NCBI GenBank assembly: GCA_000719695.1 | Contig: JOHN01000012.1 | Coordinates: forward strand, 62,001 to 126,000 | Length of the DNA: 64,000 nt | Source: Streptomyces sp. NRRL F-6131 | GTDB lineage: Bacteria > Actinomycetota > Actinomycetes > Streptomycetales > Streptomycetaceae | Direction of reading: 5' to 3' | Part shown: piece by piece, positions 31,486-38,561 of the stretch | Layout of the letters: the number at the start of each line of letters is the position of its first letter | Numbering within the stretch: position 1 is the stretch's first letter | The notes under the pieces: generated by a model | The model's input: only the letters and a program-made list of their open reading frames with translations | Told to the model about the DNA's origin: nothing | Databases searched by the model: none | Position numbers and translations under genes: made by a program

Positions 31486-33011
31486 CCACTTCGGACGCGG
31501 CAGACACCGGCAGCCCCGCACCGGACGGCGCCGCAGCGGACGGCCCCGGACCGGACGGCGCCGACCCCCTGGCCGACCAGCAGTTGTCGTCCCGGTTCCA
31601 CAGCTTCTTCCGGGATCCCCGCTGGGCGCTGGCCATGGTCCGGGCGACGGTCCTGGAGGCCGCGCACCCGGCGATCGGGGCGGCCCTCGTGGAGAACTCG
31701 ACCTTCGTCGCGCACCCGTGGCGGCGCCTGCGCAACACCTTCCAGAGCATGCAGCGCATGATCGGGACCGACCCCGAGGTGCGGGACCGGGAGGCCGCCC
31801 GGCTCAACCGGATGCACGCGCGCCTGCGGGGCACCGACGCCAAGAACCGCCCGTACGACGCGATGGACCCCGGCGCGCGGGCCTGGGTGGTGGCGACCCT
31901 CTTCGAAAGCTCCGTCACGATGTTCCGGCTGAGCGGTCAGCCCCTGGAGCAGGACTTCGTCGAGGAACTGTACGACGAGTTCAAGGCCATGCTGGTGACC
32001 ATGGGCGACGAACCCGGCCAACTCCCCGACACACTGCCCGAGTTCTGGCAGTACTTCGACCGGGTGGTCGCCACGGAGCTGGAGAACACCGAGGCGATGC
32101 GGATCATCCTCTACCGCCTCTTCGAACACCTCCCCGCGCCACCGCTGTTGAGCGCGTTGCCGACGGTGTGGGCGGCCGCCCGGGCCGCCGCCGCGCCGAT
32201 CGTCGGGGCGATCGCCGTCGCCTCGCTGCCCGAGCCGTTCCGCCGCCGCGCGGGACTGCCCGAGATCCCGGGTGCGCAGACCCTGATGCAGAGCGCCTAT
32301 CTGTCGATCGGCCTGGTGCGCTTCCTGCCGGCGAGCTGGACCGACCCGGAGAACATCATCGACTTCCTGTCCCTGACGCCCGGCAGCGACAATCCGCAGG
32401 CCCGGACCCTCGCCGCCGTGCAGTCCCAGATCGAACGCGCCGGGGCACTGATCCGGCTCCTCCTCCCGCTGCAGGAGCGGCACGAGCCCGAGACACGCAC
32501 CGCGACGGCGTCCCCCGCCGCCGCGGCGCACCGGCGGGAGACCGAGGACTTCTTCCGGCAGGTGCTGGACCAGACCGGCAACGGCACACTGGACTGGCCC
32601 GACCTCGCGGCCATGGCCCGCGAACTCGCCAGCCGCCTCGACCTGGACGAGCCGGAGGAGGCCAGGCTCTACCAGGCGTTCGCGGACTGGTGGCAGGAGC
32701 TCCAGCGGGCCCTCGACACCGACGGTGACGGCAGTGTCAGCGCCGAGGAGTACGCCGCCGGCGCGCCCGGACTGGCCGGTCCCGCGCTGATCAGGGTCGC
32801 CGAGGTCCTCTTCGACGTGACCGACCGGGACGGTAACGGCCGGATCGACCCGGACGAGTACCGGGCGCTGTTCCGCGCCGCCTTCCACCGCGACACCACG
32901 GGGGTGGACGGCGTGGCCTACACCCGCAGCAGCTTCGTGAAGGAGTTCGTGGCCTTCATGGCAGGGCGCCGGCGCACCACTCCGTTCGATCCGCTGCTCG
33001 CCGAGGCATAG
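31482..33011 (+). CDS. DUF2236 (MpaB/latex-clearing-type) oxygenase fused to EF hands
   Basis: 509 residues from GTG 31482, overlapping the prenyltransferase stop. After a low-complexity start (ADGPGPDGADP), residues about 40-330 match the MpaB/rubber-oxygenase family: LEAAHPAIGAALVENSTF, RRLRNTFQSMQRMIGTDP, LNRMHARLRG, YDAMDPGARAWVVATLFES and FDRVVATELENTEAM. His residues in AAHP and others would hold heme b. The C-terminal part has three calcium loops: DQTGNGTLDWPD (about 362), DTDGDGSVSAEE (about 411), DRDGNGRIDPDE (about 446). The fusion and the coupled cis-prenyltransferase suggest calcium-sensitive oxidation of a cis-polyprenoid. The reaction is inferred. Confidence 0.85.
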   Translation: MTTSDAADTGSPAPDGAAADGPGPDGADPLADQQLSSRFHSFFRDPRWALAMVRATVLEAAHPAIGAALVENSTFVAHPWRRLRNTFQSMQRMIGTDPEVRDREAARLNRMHARLRGTDAKNRPYDAMDPGARAWVVATLFESSVTMFRLSGQPLEQDFVEELYDEFKAMLVTMGDEPGQLPDTLPEFWQYFDRVVATELENTEAMRIILYRLFEHLPAPPLLSALPTVWAAARAAAAPIVGAIAVASLPEPFRRRAGLPEIPGAQTLMQSAYLSIGLVRFLPASWTDPENIIDFLSLTPGSDNPQARTLAAVQSQIERAGALIRLLLPLQERHEPETRTATASPAAAAHRRETEDFFRQVLDQTGNGTLDWPDLAAMARELASRLDLDEPEEARLYQAFADWWQELQRALDTDGDGSVSAEEYAAGAPGLAGPALIRVAEVLFDVTDRDGNGRIDPDEYRALFRAAFHRDTTGVDGVAYTRSSFVKEFVAFMAGRRRTTPFDPLLAEA

Positions 33012-33086
33012 CGTCCCGCTCGCGGAGACGGCAGGCCCGAGACGTCGGGGCCCCGGTCGGCGGAAGCGTCGACCAGGGGCTCCGGT

Positions 33087-33137
33087 CACGTGGACCGAGC
33101 CGGCACGTGGACTGAGCCGGCACGTGGACTGAGCCGG
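33087..33137. repeat. Three tandem 17-bp units containing CACGTG
   Basis: CACGTGGACCGAGCCGG (33087-33103), then CACGTGGACTGAGCCGG twice (33104-33120, 33121-33137). The units lie 76-157 bases after the oxygenase stop, in the gap before the ligase gene. Confidence 0.85.
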
Positions 33138-33206
33138 TGCGTTCCGGTTCGGCCCGCGCGGCTACGCCCCAACTCGGCGCCGTGCCGGCCGGGATGGGGC
33201 TAGCCT

Positions 33207-33224
33207 GTTGGTGCGGACACCAAC
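33207..33224. promoter_or_regulatory. Perfect palindromic operator upstream of the AMP-ligase gene
   Basis: GTTGGTG and CACCAAC flank CGGA, an 18-base inverted repeat, directly before the AAGGAAG ribosome site. TAGCCT (33201-33206) could be the -10, so a bound repressor would block transcription start. The regulator is not in the window. Confidence 0.6.
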
Positions 33225-33242
33225 GACAAGGAAGAAGTGGCC

Positions 33243-34790
33243 ATGAGCGACCCGGAGTTCATCAGTTCGCCCGCCCTCGTCCTCCGATCCCTCGCCCGGG
33301 ACCCCGACCGTCCGGCCGTCACCGCCGCCGACGGTGTCACGATCACGGCCGGCGAGTTCGCCGCGGCCACCTACCGCCTCGCCCAGGAGCTCGTCGCCCG
33401 CGGCGTCACCCGGGGCACCACCGTCTCGCTGTTCGCCGGCAACACGCCGGAGGCGCTCGCCGGCCGGTACGCCGCCGGCCTCGCGGGGGCCCGGGTGGTC
33501 AAGCTGTACGACGGCATGGGCGCCCCGGTCCTCGCCGAGATCGTCACCAGCGTCGAGACGACGGTCCTCCTGGTGGACTCCGAACGGCACGCGGAAGCCG
33601 CCGAGTTGATCCCGTTGGTCGACGTTCCGCTGGTGCTCTCGCTCGGCCCGGGGCCGGAGGCGGTCGGCGAGGACGTGGTCGCCGCCTCCGCCCACCGCCC
33701 GGCCGAACCCCCGGCCGTGCGGATCGGTCCCGACGACGAGCTGGGCATCTGGCACACCGGCGGCACCACCGGCGTCCCGAAGGGCATCATCAGCCTCCAC
33801 GGCCCCTACCGTCGCGCGTTCGACGTCCCCTTCGGGCCGGAGCACGAGCCGCCCCGCTTCCTCGCCGCCACGTCAATGGCCCACCTGGCCGGTGTTCTCG
33901 CCGATCTGACGCTCCATCACGGCGGGCGGGTGTTCATCCAGCGGTCCTTCGAACCCGGCGAGGTGCTGGCCGCCGTCGAGCGCGAGCGGATCACCGAGCT
34001 GTGGGTCCTGCCGCCGCTCCTCCACCGGCTGCTCGACCACCCGGCGATCGGCAAGACCGACCTCTCCAGCCTGCACCGCGTCATGTACGGCGGCTGCGTC
34101 GCCTCGCCGACCCGGATCCGTCAGGCGCTCGAGGTGTTCGGGCCGATCCTGGTGAGCGGCTACGGCATGTCGGAGGCACAGAACGTCGCCGTCCTCCAGC
34201 CGCAGGAGCACCACCGGGTGGGGCGCGGCGGACAGATCTCCGTCGGCCGTCCGCTGCCCGGCGTCGAGGTGGTGATCCGCGCGGCCGACGGCACCGACCT
34301 GCCGACCGGCGAACAGGGCGAGATCCACGTCCGCTCGCGCAGCATCATGGCCGGGTACTGGAAGCGGCCCGAGCTCACCGCCCAGGTGCTGCGCGACGGT
34401 TGGCTGAACACCGGGGACATCGGCTACCTCGACCAGGACGGCTACCTCTACCTGGCCGACCGTCGCACGGACAAGATCATCGTGGTCGGCGGCCACGTCT
34501 ACCCGTCCGAGGTGGAGGACCTGCTGCTCACCCACCCGGACATCGCCCAGTGCACCGTCCTCGGCCTCGGTGACGCCGAGGAGTCCGAACGCGTCCACGC
34601 CGTGGTCGTCCCGACGCCTGGCCGGTACCCGGAGCTGGACGAGGTCCGCGCCTTCGTCACCGCCCACAAGGGCCGCATCTACGCCCCGGACGCCCTGCAC
34701 CTGGTGCCCGAGATCCCGCTCACCCCGGTGGGCAAGCCGGACAAGAAGCGCCTGCGCGCCACCCTCGCGGGTCCGGCGGAATCCCGGTGA
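33243..34790 (+). CDS. AMP-dependent acyl-CoA ligase-like enzyme
   Basis: 515 residues from ATG 33243; GTG 33237 two codons upstream is an alternative. ANL superfamily: N-terminal ATP loop IWHTGGTTGVPKGIISLHG (about 165-183), SGYGMSEAQ, GEIHVRSRSIMAGYWKRPE, DGWLNTGDIGYLDQDGYLYL, the hinge DRRTDKIIVVGGHVYPSEVE and the C-terminal Lys in PLTPVGKPDKKRLR. It activates a carboxylic acid as adenylate and usually transfers it to CoA. No carrier protein is adjacent. The substrate cannot be told; the gene stands alone under a palindromic operator. Confidence 0.9.
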   Translation: MSDPEFISSPALVLRSLARDPDRPAVTAADGVTITAGEFAAATYRLAQELVARGVTRGTTVSLFAGNTPEALAGRYAAGLAGARVVKLYDGMGAPVLAEIVTSVETTVLLVDSERHAEAAELIPLVDVPLVLSLGPGPEAVGEDVVAASAHRPAEPPAVRIGPDDELGIWHTGGTTGVPKGIISLHGPYRRAFDVPFGPEHEPPRFLAATSMAHLAGVLADLTLHHGGRVFIQRSFEPGEVLAAVERERITELWVLPPLLHRLLDHPAIGKTDLSSLHRVMYGGCVASPTRIRQALEVFGPILVSGYGMSEAQNVAVLQPQEHHRVGRGGQISVGRPLPGVEVVIRAADGTDLPTGEQGEIHVRSRSIMAGYWKRPELTAQVLRDGWLNTGDIGYLDQDGYLYLADRRTDKIIVVGGHVYPSEVEDLLLTHPDIAQCTVLGLGDAEESERVHAVVVPTPGRYPELDEVRAFVTAHKGRIYAPDALHLVPEIPLTPVGKPDKKRLRATLAGPAESR

Positions 34791-34844
34791 CGGTGGTCGT
34801 CGACGTGCACGCGGAAAATGGATTGTCCGCCCCTCGGACGTGTG

Positions 34845-34871
34845 CCACTGTTCCTCCTTGATCAACAGTGG
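34845..34871. promoter_or_regulatory. Inverted repeat upstream of the TipAS gene
   Basis: CCACTGTT (34845-34852) and AACAGTGG (34864-34871) are exact inverses separated by 11 bases; the right half overlaps TTGATC (34859-34864), a possible -35 region. It lies about 50 bases before the TipAS start and could be a MerR-type or other operator. Confidence 0.45.
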
Positions 34872-34923
34872 ATCCTGTCGACGGCCGTCGTCACGCTGTC
34901 CGCTGTGCCACAGATGGGGAAAC

Positions 34924-35319
34924 ATGAGTCTCGGTGCCATGGACCAGCAGTACGCGGACGCCTGTCGGCAGTCGTTGGCCGCGGAGCAAGCGCGGAGCCT
35001 GTCGGAGACGGACAACTGGGCGCACGTGGACAAGGATCAGGTCCACCGCGACTGGGACGTCCTCTACACCGAGGTCGCGGCCGGCCTGGAAGGCTCCCTT
35101 CCGGAGGACGAGCACGTCCAGCAGTTCGTCCGCAGGCACTTCTCGATCATCTGCCGCTTCTACACCCCCACCAGGCAGGCGTACATCGGCATGGCGCTGC
35201 TGTACGCGGAGGACGACGCGATGAGGGAGTTCCACAACTCCTACCACCCGCGGATGGTCGAATTCCTGGGTGACGCGATGAAGGTCCATGCCGAGCAGGG
35301 CGCCGGATTCGCCTCCTAG
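34924..35319 (+). CDS. Free-standing TipAS antibiotic-recognition domain protein
   Basis: 131 residues from ATG 34924. The sequence covers the TipAS fold alone: DQQYADACRQSLAAEQARSL, VHRDWDVLYTEVAAGLEGSL, QQFVRRHFSIICRFYTPTRQ, YIGMALLYAEDDAMREFHNS and MVEFLGDAMKVHA. In TipAL this domain, made also as separate TipAS, binds thiopeptides (often covalently, through a Cys); here C155-type Cys is represented by C in the ICRFY helix. No MerR helix-turn-helix precedes it, so it is likely a drug-sequestering protein. Expression may be controlled by the inverted repeat upstream. Confidence 0.85.
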   Translation: MSLGAMDQQYADACRQSLAAEQARSLSETDNWAHVDKDQVHRDWDVLYTEVAAGLEGSLPEDEHVQQFVRRHFSIICRFYTPTRQAYIGMALLYAEDDAMREFHNSYHPRMVEFLGDAMKVHAEQGAGFAS

Positions 35320-35358
35320 GATCCGGGCCCGGCGCCCCCGGAGCGGACGCCGGGCCGA

Positions 35359-35387
35359 GCGGCCGTTGCCGGCCGGGCAACGGCCGC
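35359..35387. terminator. Bidirectional terminator, 12-bp stem
   Basis: GCGGCCGTTGCC (35359-35370) pairs exactly with GGCAACGGCCGC (35376-35387), 5-base loop, between the convergent TipAS gene and the gene ending at 35408. Confidence 0.8.
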
Positions 35388-35407
35388 CGCACGCCTGACG
35401 TCCGGTC

Positions 35408-35794
35408 TCACAGGGGAGTGAGGACGTCCTGGTGCGTCCCGTCGAGGACGAAGCCGTTGTCCCAGTGGACCCGGACCGTCACCCGCTTCCCGCGTTCCTG
35501 GTGGGCGGTCCACTCCGGCTCCAGGGCGGCGATCTCCGCCTCCAGCCGCTCGCGGCTCGCCGCCGGCATGGTGTGACCGTAGTCCTCGAACAGCGACCTG
35601 AGCCGCTGGTACTCCCGGACCTCGTGGCTCTCCGGGAGCACCCCGTCCACCCGGGCGACGGTGCCCTCGATCCCGGCCCGCAGCGAGAGGAAGCCGACGA
35701 CGGTGCCGGGCACGGCCCCGGACTCCCCGGCGACGGCCTCGCCGATCCCGACGTCCTCGGCCAACCGGACGCGCCGGCCTTCCTCCAGGGTCAT
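35408..35794 (-). CDS. Hypothetical protein, 128 residues
   Basis: Start set at ATG 35794 because the upstream in-frame stretch is Arg/Gly-rich and not protein-like. The sequence opens MTLEEGRRVRLAEDVGIGEA and has a beta-rich first half (GAVPGTVVGFLSLRAGIEGT), a helical centre (SHEVREYQRLRSLFEDYGHT, SRERLEAEIAALEPEW) and an end strand KRVTVRVHWDNGFVLDGTHQ. The VRVHWDNGFVLDG end is like small SH3-type domains. Cytoplasmic. Not recognised. Confidence 0.65.
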   Translation of the reverse strand: MTLEEGRRVRLAEDVGIGEAVAGESGAVPGTVVGFLSLRAGIEGTVARVDGVLPESHEVREYQRLRSLFEDYGHTMPAASRERLEAEIAALEPEWTAHQERGKRVTVRVHWDNGFVLDGTHQDVLTPL

Positions 35795-36074
35795 CCGTCC
35801 CCTGCCTTTCCCTCGTTCGGTGCCGCGGCGCTGTCGGCCCGCGGCCCGGCCATTATCCGCCGCGGTCCGACGCGTGGCCGTCACGCGAAATTCACAGGTC
35901 GGGGTCTACTCGCATAGACACCGGTGGGTCATCCTGGTGCCCGCACAGCTTCCCGTTCAGCTTCCCGCACAGCGCCCCGTCCAGCTCACCGTGCCGCCTC
36001 GGTGCTCGTCCACGCGTGCGTGTGGTCGTCGAGGCCGTTCCGCCGAGGTCCACCACCCTCACCGGGAGACGCAG

Positions 36075-36560
36075 ATGAAGCCACGCACCGCAGCCACCGC
36101 CGTCACCGTCGCCGCACTCGCCCTGGGCGGCCTCGCCGTCTCGGCGCCCACCGCCGGCGCCAGTGGGACCAAGCTGTCGCAGTCGACGGCCGCCGGTCAG
36201 TTCAGGAACGCCGGCATCACCTGGAGCTCCAGCGGCGGCTGCACCACCCGCTCCAACTCCACCTGCACCTCGTTCGAGCAGATCAACTCGGGCACCGTGA
36301 GCACGATCATCACCCTCAAGCAGGCCAGCGGCTGTGCCATCAACATCACGGGCGGCACCGAGGTCGGCCACGCCTCCGGCACCTACAGCCACTACAACGG
36401 CTACAAGGTCGACATCTCCCGCAGCTCCTGCATCGACGGCTACATCCAGAACAGCTTCAGCTACATCGGCCTCCGGGGCGACGGCTATCCCCAGTGGAAG
36501 GCCGCCTCGGGCAACCTGTACTGCAACGAGGGCAGCCACTGGGACATCCTCGTCTACTGA
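36075..36560 (+). CDS. Small secreted peptidase-M15-like protein
   Basis: 161 residues from ATG 36075 (ACCGGGAGACGCAG upstream). Signal peptide to about AGA (residue 29). The mature part is Ser/Thr/Cys-rich. GHASGTYSHYNGYKVDIS has the spacing of the M15 zinc motif SxHxxGxAxD, and the end EGSHWDILVY supplies the second His (HW) as in D-Ala-D-Ala peptidases. Four to six Cys would form disulphides. Likely a cell-wall peptidase or a wall-binding relative. Acting on peptide bridges in the cell wall is inferred. Confidence 0.65.
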   Translation: MKPRTAATAVTVAALALGGLAVSAPTAGASGTKLSQSTAAGQFRNAGITWSSSGGCTTRSNSTCTSFEQINSGTVSTIITLKQASGCAINITGGTEVGHASGTYSHYNGYKVDISRSSCIDGYIQNSFSYIGLRGDGYPQWKAASGNLYCNEGSHWDILVY

Positions 36561-36571
36561 CGCGGACCTGC

Positions 36572-36605
36572 GGCGGGGGCCGGCCGCGCCGGCCCGGCCC
36601 CCGCC
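36572..36605. terminator. Bidirectional terminator, 12-bp stem
   Basis: GGCGGGGGCCGG (36572-36583) pairs exactly with CCGGCCCCCGCC (36594-36605), 10-base loop, between convergent genes ending at 36560 and 36621. Confidence 0.8.
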
Positions 36606-36620
36606 CGCCGTCGGGAGGGC

Positions 36621-37202
36621 TCAGAGGCCGAAGTGCGCCACCGCGCGCTCGGCGACCTCGTCGGGCCCGAGGTGGGTGTTGTCGATCAGCAGGTGCGCCT
36701 CGGGCACGTGGGCGAAGTCGTCGACCGAGTTGAGCCGGTACTTGGCGTCCATGGCGACCAGGTTGGCGTTGGACCACTCCAGGTCGCGCTTGGACGCCTT
36801 CTCCGCCAGCCGCGACTCGCCCGCGTTGCGCTCCAGCCGCACGTCCTGGTCGGCGCTCAGCTCCAGGAACAGCACCCGCGCCCCGCGCTCGCGGAACGGC
36901 GCCGCGTAGCGCTCGACCAGCGCGGCGTCCTCGGGGTCCTCGAAGTCCCACACCAGGGTGAACACCACGCCGGGCAGGTCGGAGGCGGCGGCCTCGGCGA
37001 AGATCTGCTCGCGGAAGGCGTGGTTCAGGCGCTGGAACTGCGGCGACTCGTAGGGGAACAGCCGGAGCAGCGGCTCGATGGTCAGGTGGTTGTGGAAGAG
37101 CCGGAAGCCGGTGCGCTCGGCGATCGAACCGCCCACGGTCATCTTGCCGACCGCGGCCGGGCCGATGACGAAGAGCAGGGTCGGGGGTGTGCTGTTGGAC
37201 AT
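36621..37202 (-). CDS. P-loop kinase-like ATPase
   Basis: 193 residues. Walker A is GPAAVGKMTV (residues about 14-23). The sequence then has FRLFHNHLTIEPLLRLFP, strand VVFTLVWDFEDPEDAALVER, the helix-rich RVLFLELSADQDVRLERNAG and a C-terminal HLLIDNTHLGPDEVAERAV. This is the layout of small nucleotide/shikimate-kinase-like proteins of unknown substrate. It stands alone, convergent with the M15-like gene. Confidence 0.8.
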   Translation of the reverse strand: MSNSTPPTLLFVIGPAAVGKMTVGGSIAERTGFRLFHNHLTIEPLLRLFPYESPQFQRLNHAFREQIFAEAAASDLPGVVFTLVWDFEDPEDAALVERYAAPFRERGARVLFLELSADQDVRLERNAGESRLAEKASKRDLEWSNANLVAMDAKYRLNSVDDFAHVPEAHLLIDNTHLGPDEVAERAVAHFGL

Positions 37203-37276
37203 CGCGCCAGCATAGAGCGTGACGTGATCATGGTCGATACCAGTGCCGACTCTCGACGCGGGCCAGGGGGAGGCCG

Positions 37277-37516
37277 TCAGTGCTCGGGCCGGCCGGCGTG
37301 CCAGGACATCTCGATCTCCAGCTCGATCTCGCCGTCGTCCAGTTCGACCTCGATCTCGGTGTGGAGCTCGTCCGGGATCCGTACGGTCAGCTTCCCGGGG
37401 CCGAGTCCCAGCTCGGCCTGGCCACCGCGCCGGAGTGCGGCGGCGAGCGCTTCGAGCTGGTCGGCGGCCTCGGCGCGGGACAGCTTGCGCTTCTGGGTGA
37501 ACTCGAGGTCCTTCAC
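37277..37516 (-). CDS. Amphi-Trp domain protein
   Basis: 79 residues from GTG 37516; GGGAGG lies just upstream. It matches the small amphi-Trp family: LEFTQKRKLSRAEAADQLEA, LRRGGQAELGLGPGKLTVRI and a C-terminal VELDDGEIELEIEMSWHAG with the characteristic E-x-S/W ending. Amphipathic strands and an SW near the end give the family its name; function unknown. Confidence 0.8.
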   Translation of the reverse strand: MKDLEFTQKRKLSRAEAADQLEALAAALRRGGQAELGLGPGKLTVRIPDELHTEIEVELDDGEIELEIEMSWHAGRPEH

Positions 37517-37661
37517 GGGTGCCTCCCGACCCGGGGGAACGTGGCTTCCTCCCATTCTTCTGCCGTTCTCCGTCGTCGGCCCGGCGGGAGTGGTCAGGAA
37601 GGTCCGAGGGCGTCCCCGACCCCGCTGTTCCGCGGCGGTGGGCCGGCCTCGGGCGTCCGGT

Positions 37662-38033
37662 TCAGCGGTACCAGGTGCGGACGGCGACGGCGGTCTCGCG
37701 GACGTCGACCAGGCCGTCGCGGATGCGGGTGGCGAGCTCGACGGCCTGCTTCGGTTCGGCGGTGACGATGACGCCGGAGGCGCTGAGGTAGGAGGCGGCG
37801 ACGACGGCGGCGAAGTGCTCGTTGGCGAACTCCAGGGCCGGGACCCGGATGAGCTGGTGCAGGAGCGCGGCCGCCCGCTGGTGCACGCCGCCGTACACCG
37901 GAACGTCCATCACCTCGTCGACGTGGCGGGCCACCGCCGCCGCGAGGGTGCCGTAGTCCGTGATGTCCGGGTCGGCCCGCAGGAACTGCTGGGCGACGTC
38001 GAGCAGCCACGTCCGGTCGATGCGCAGGATCAC
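37662..38033 (-). CDS. Doc/Fic-like toxin component
   Basis: 123 residues from GTG 38033, overlapping the antitoxin stop (GTGA). All-helical Doc-like fold: DRTWLLDVAQQFLRADPDIT, DYGTLAAAVARHVDEV, VYGGVHQRAAALLHQLIRVP and a helix ANEHFAAVVAASYLSASGV. In Doc the motif HxFxxGNKRT lies where this protein reads PALEFANEHFAAV, so the catalytic His, Gly and Asn-Lys-Arg are not present. It may be inactive as a kinase/AMP transferase or act differently. Partner of the RHH antitoxin. Confidence 0.7.
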   Translation of the reverse strand: MILRIDRTWLLDVAQQFLRADPDITDYGTLAAAVARHVDEVMDVPVYGGVHQRAAALLHQLIRVPALEFANEHFAAVVAASYLSASGVIVTAEPKQAVELATRIRDGLVDVRETAVAVRTWYR

Positions 38034-38281
38034 GCCGCGTCCGCCGTCCCGGGCCGCCGCGCGCCCGCGCTCCGGGGGTAGGGGCCGAACTCGGCCTCGA
38101 AGGCCGGCGCCCAGGCCTGGGAGAAGTGCGCGGCAGCGGTCAGGAACCGCTCCCGCCGCTCGTCGGCCTCCTCGGCCAGGACCTTGCGGGCGTAGTCCGG
38201 CAGGCTCATCCCCGCCGCCTCGGCCCGCTGCTCCAGAGCCTCGTGGACCTGGTCGTCCAGGCGGACGTTCAGCTGCTTCAT
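38030..38281 (-). CDS. Ribbon-helix-helix antitoxin
   Basis: 83 residues from ATG 38281. The DNA-binding RHH is at the N-terminus (MKQLNVRLDDQVHEALEQRA, AAGMSLPDYARKVLAEEADE), and the C-terminal part (RERFLTAAAHFSQAWAPAFE) should bind the toxin. It overlaps the Doc-like gene by 4 bases and would repress the operon. Confidence 0.8.
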   Translation of the reverse strand: MKQLNVRLDDQVHEALEQRAEAAGMSLPDYARKVLAEEADERRERFLTAAAHFSQAWAPAFEAEFGPYPRSAGARRPGTADAA

Positions 38282-38561
38282 GCCGCGAGCGTAGCGCCGG
38301 GTACGACCCCGTACAAGCCGTCCGGCCCCGCCCCCGCGCGCGGGCCGCCGTTCGTCGTCGCGACCGGGCACGCCCTCCCCGCCCCCTGCTCCGCCCCTGC
38401 TCCGCCCCCGGACCCCCGGCCGTCCGACCTGGGCGTCGCTGCTCCGTGTACCGCCTGTCAACGGGCACCGGTGAAGGTCCTCAGGTCGGCCGGACCGGTC
38501 GACGGAACGCGAGGAAGGGCCGTCACCGCGGGACCTTCCGCGAACGGAACGGCGATCCACC

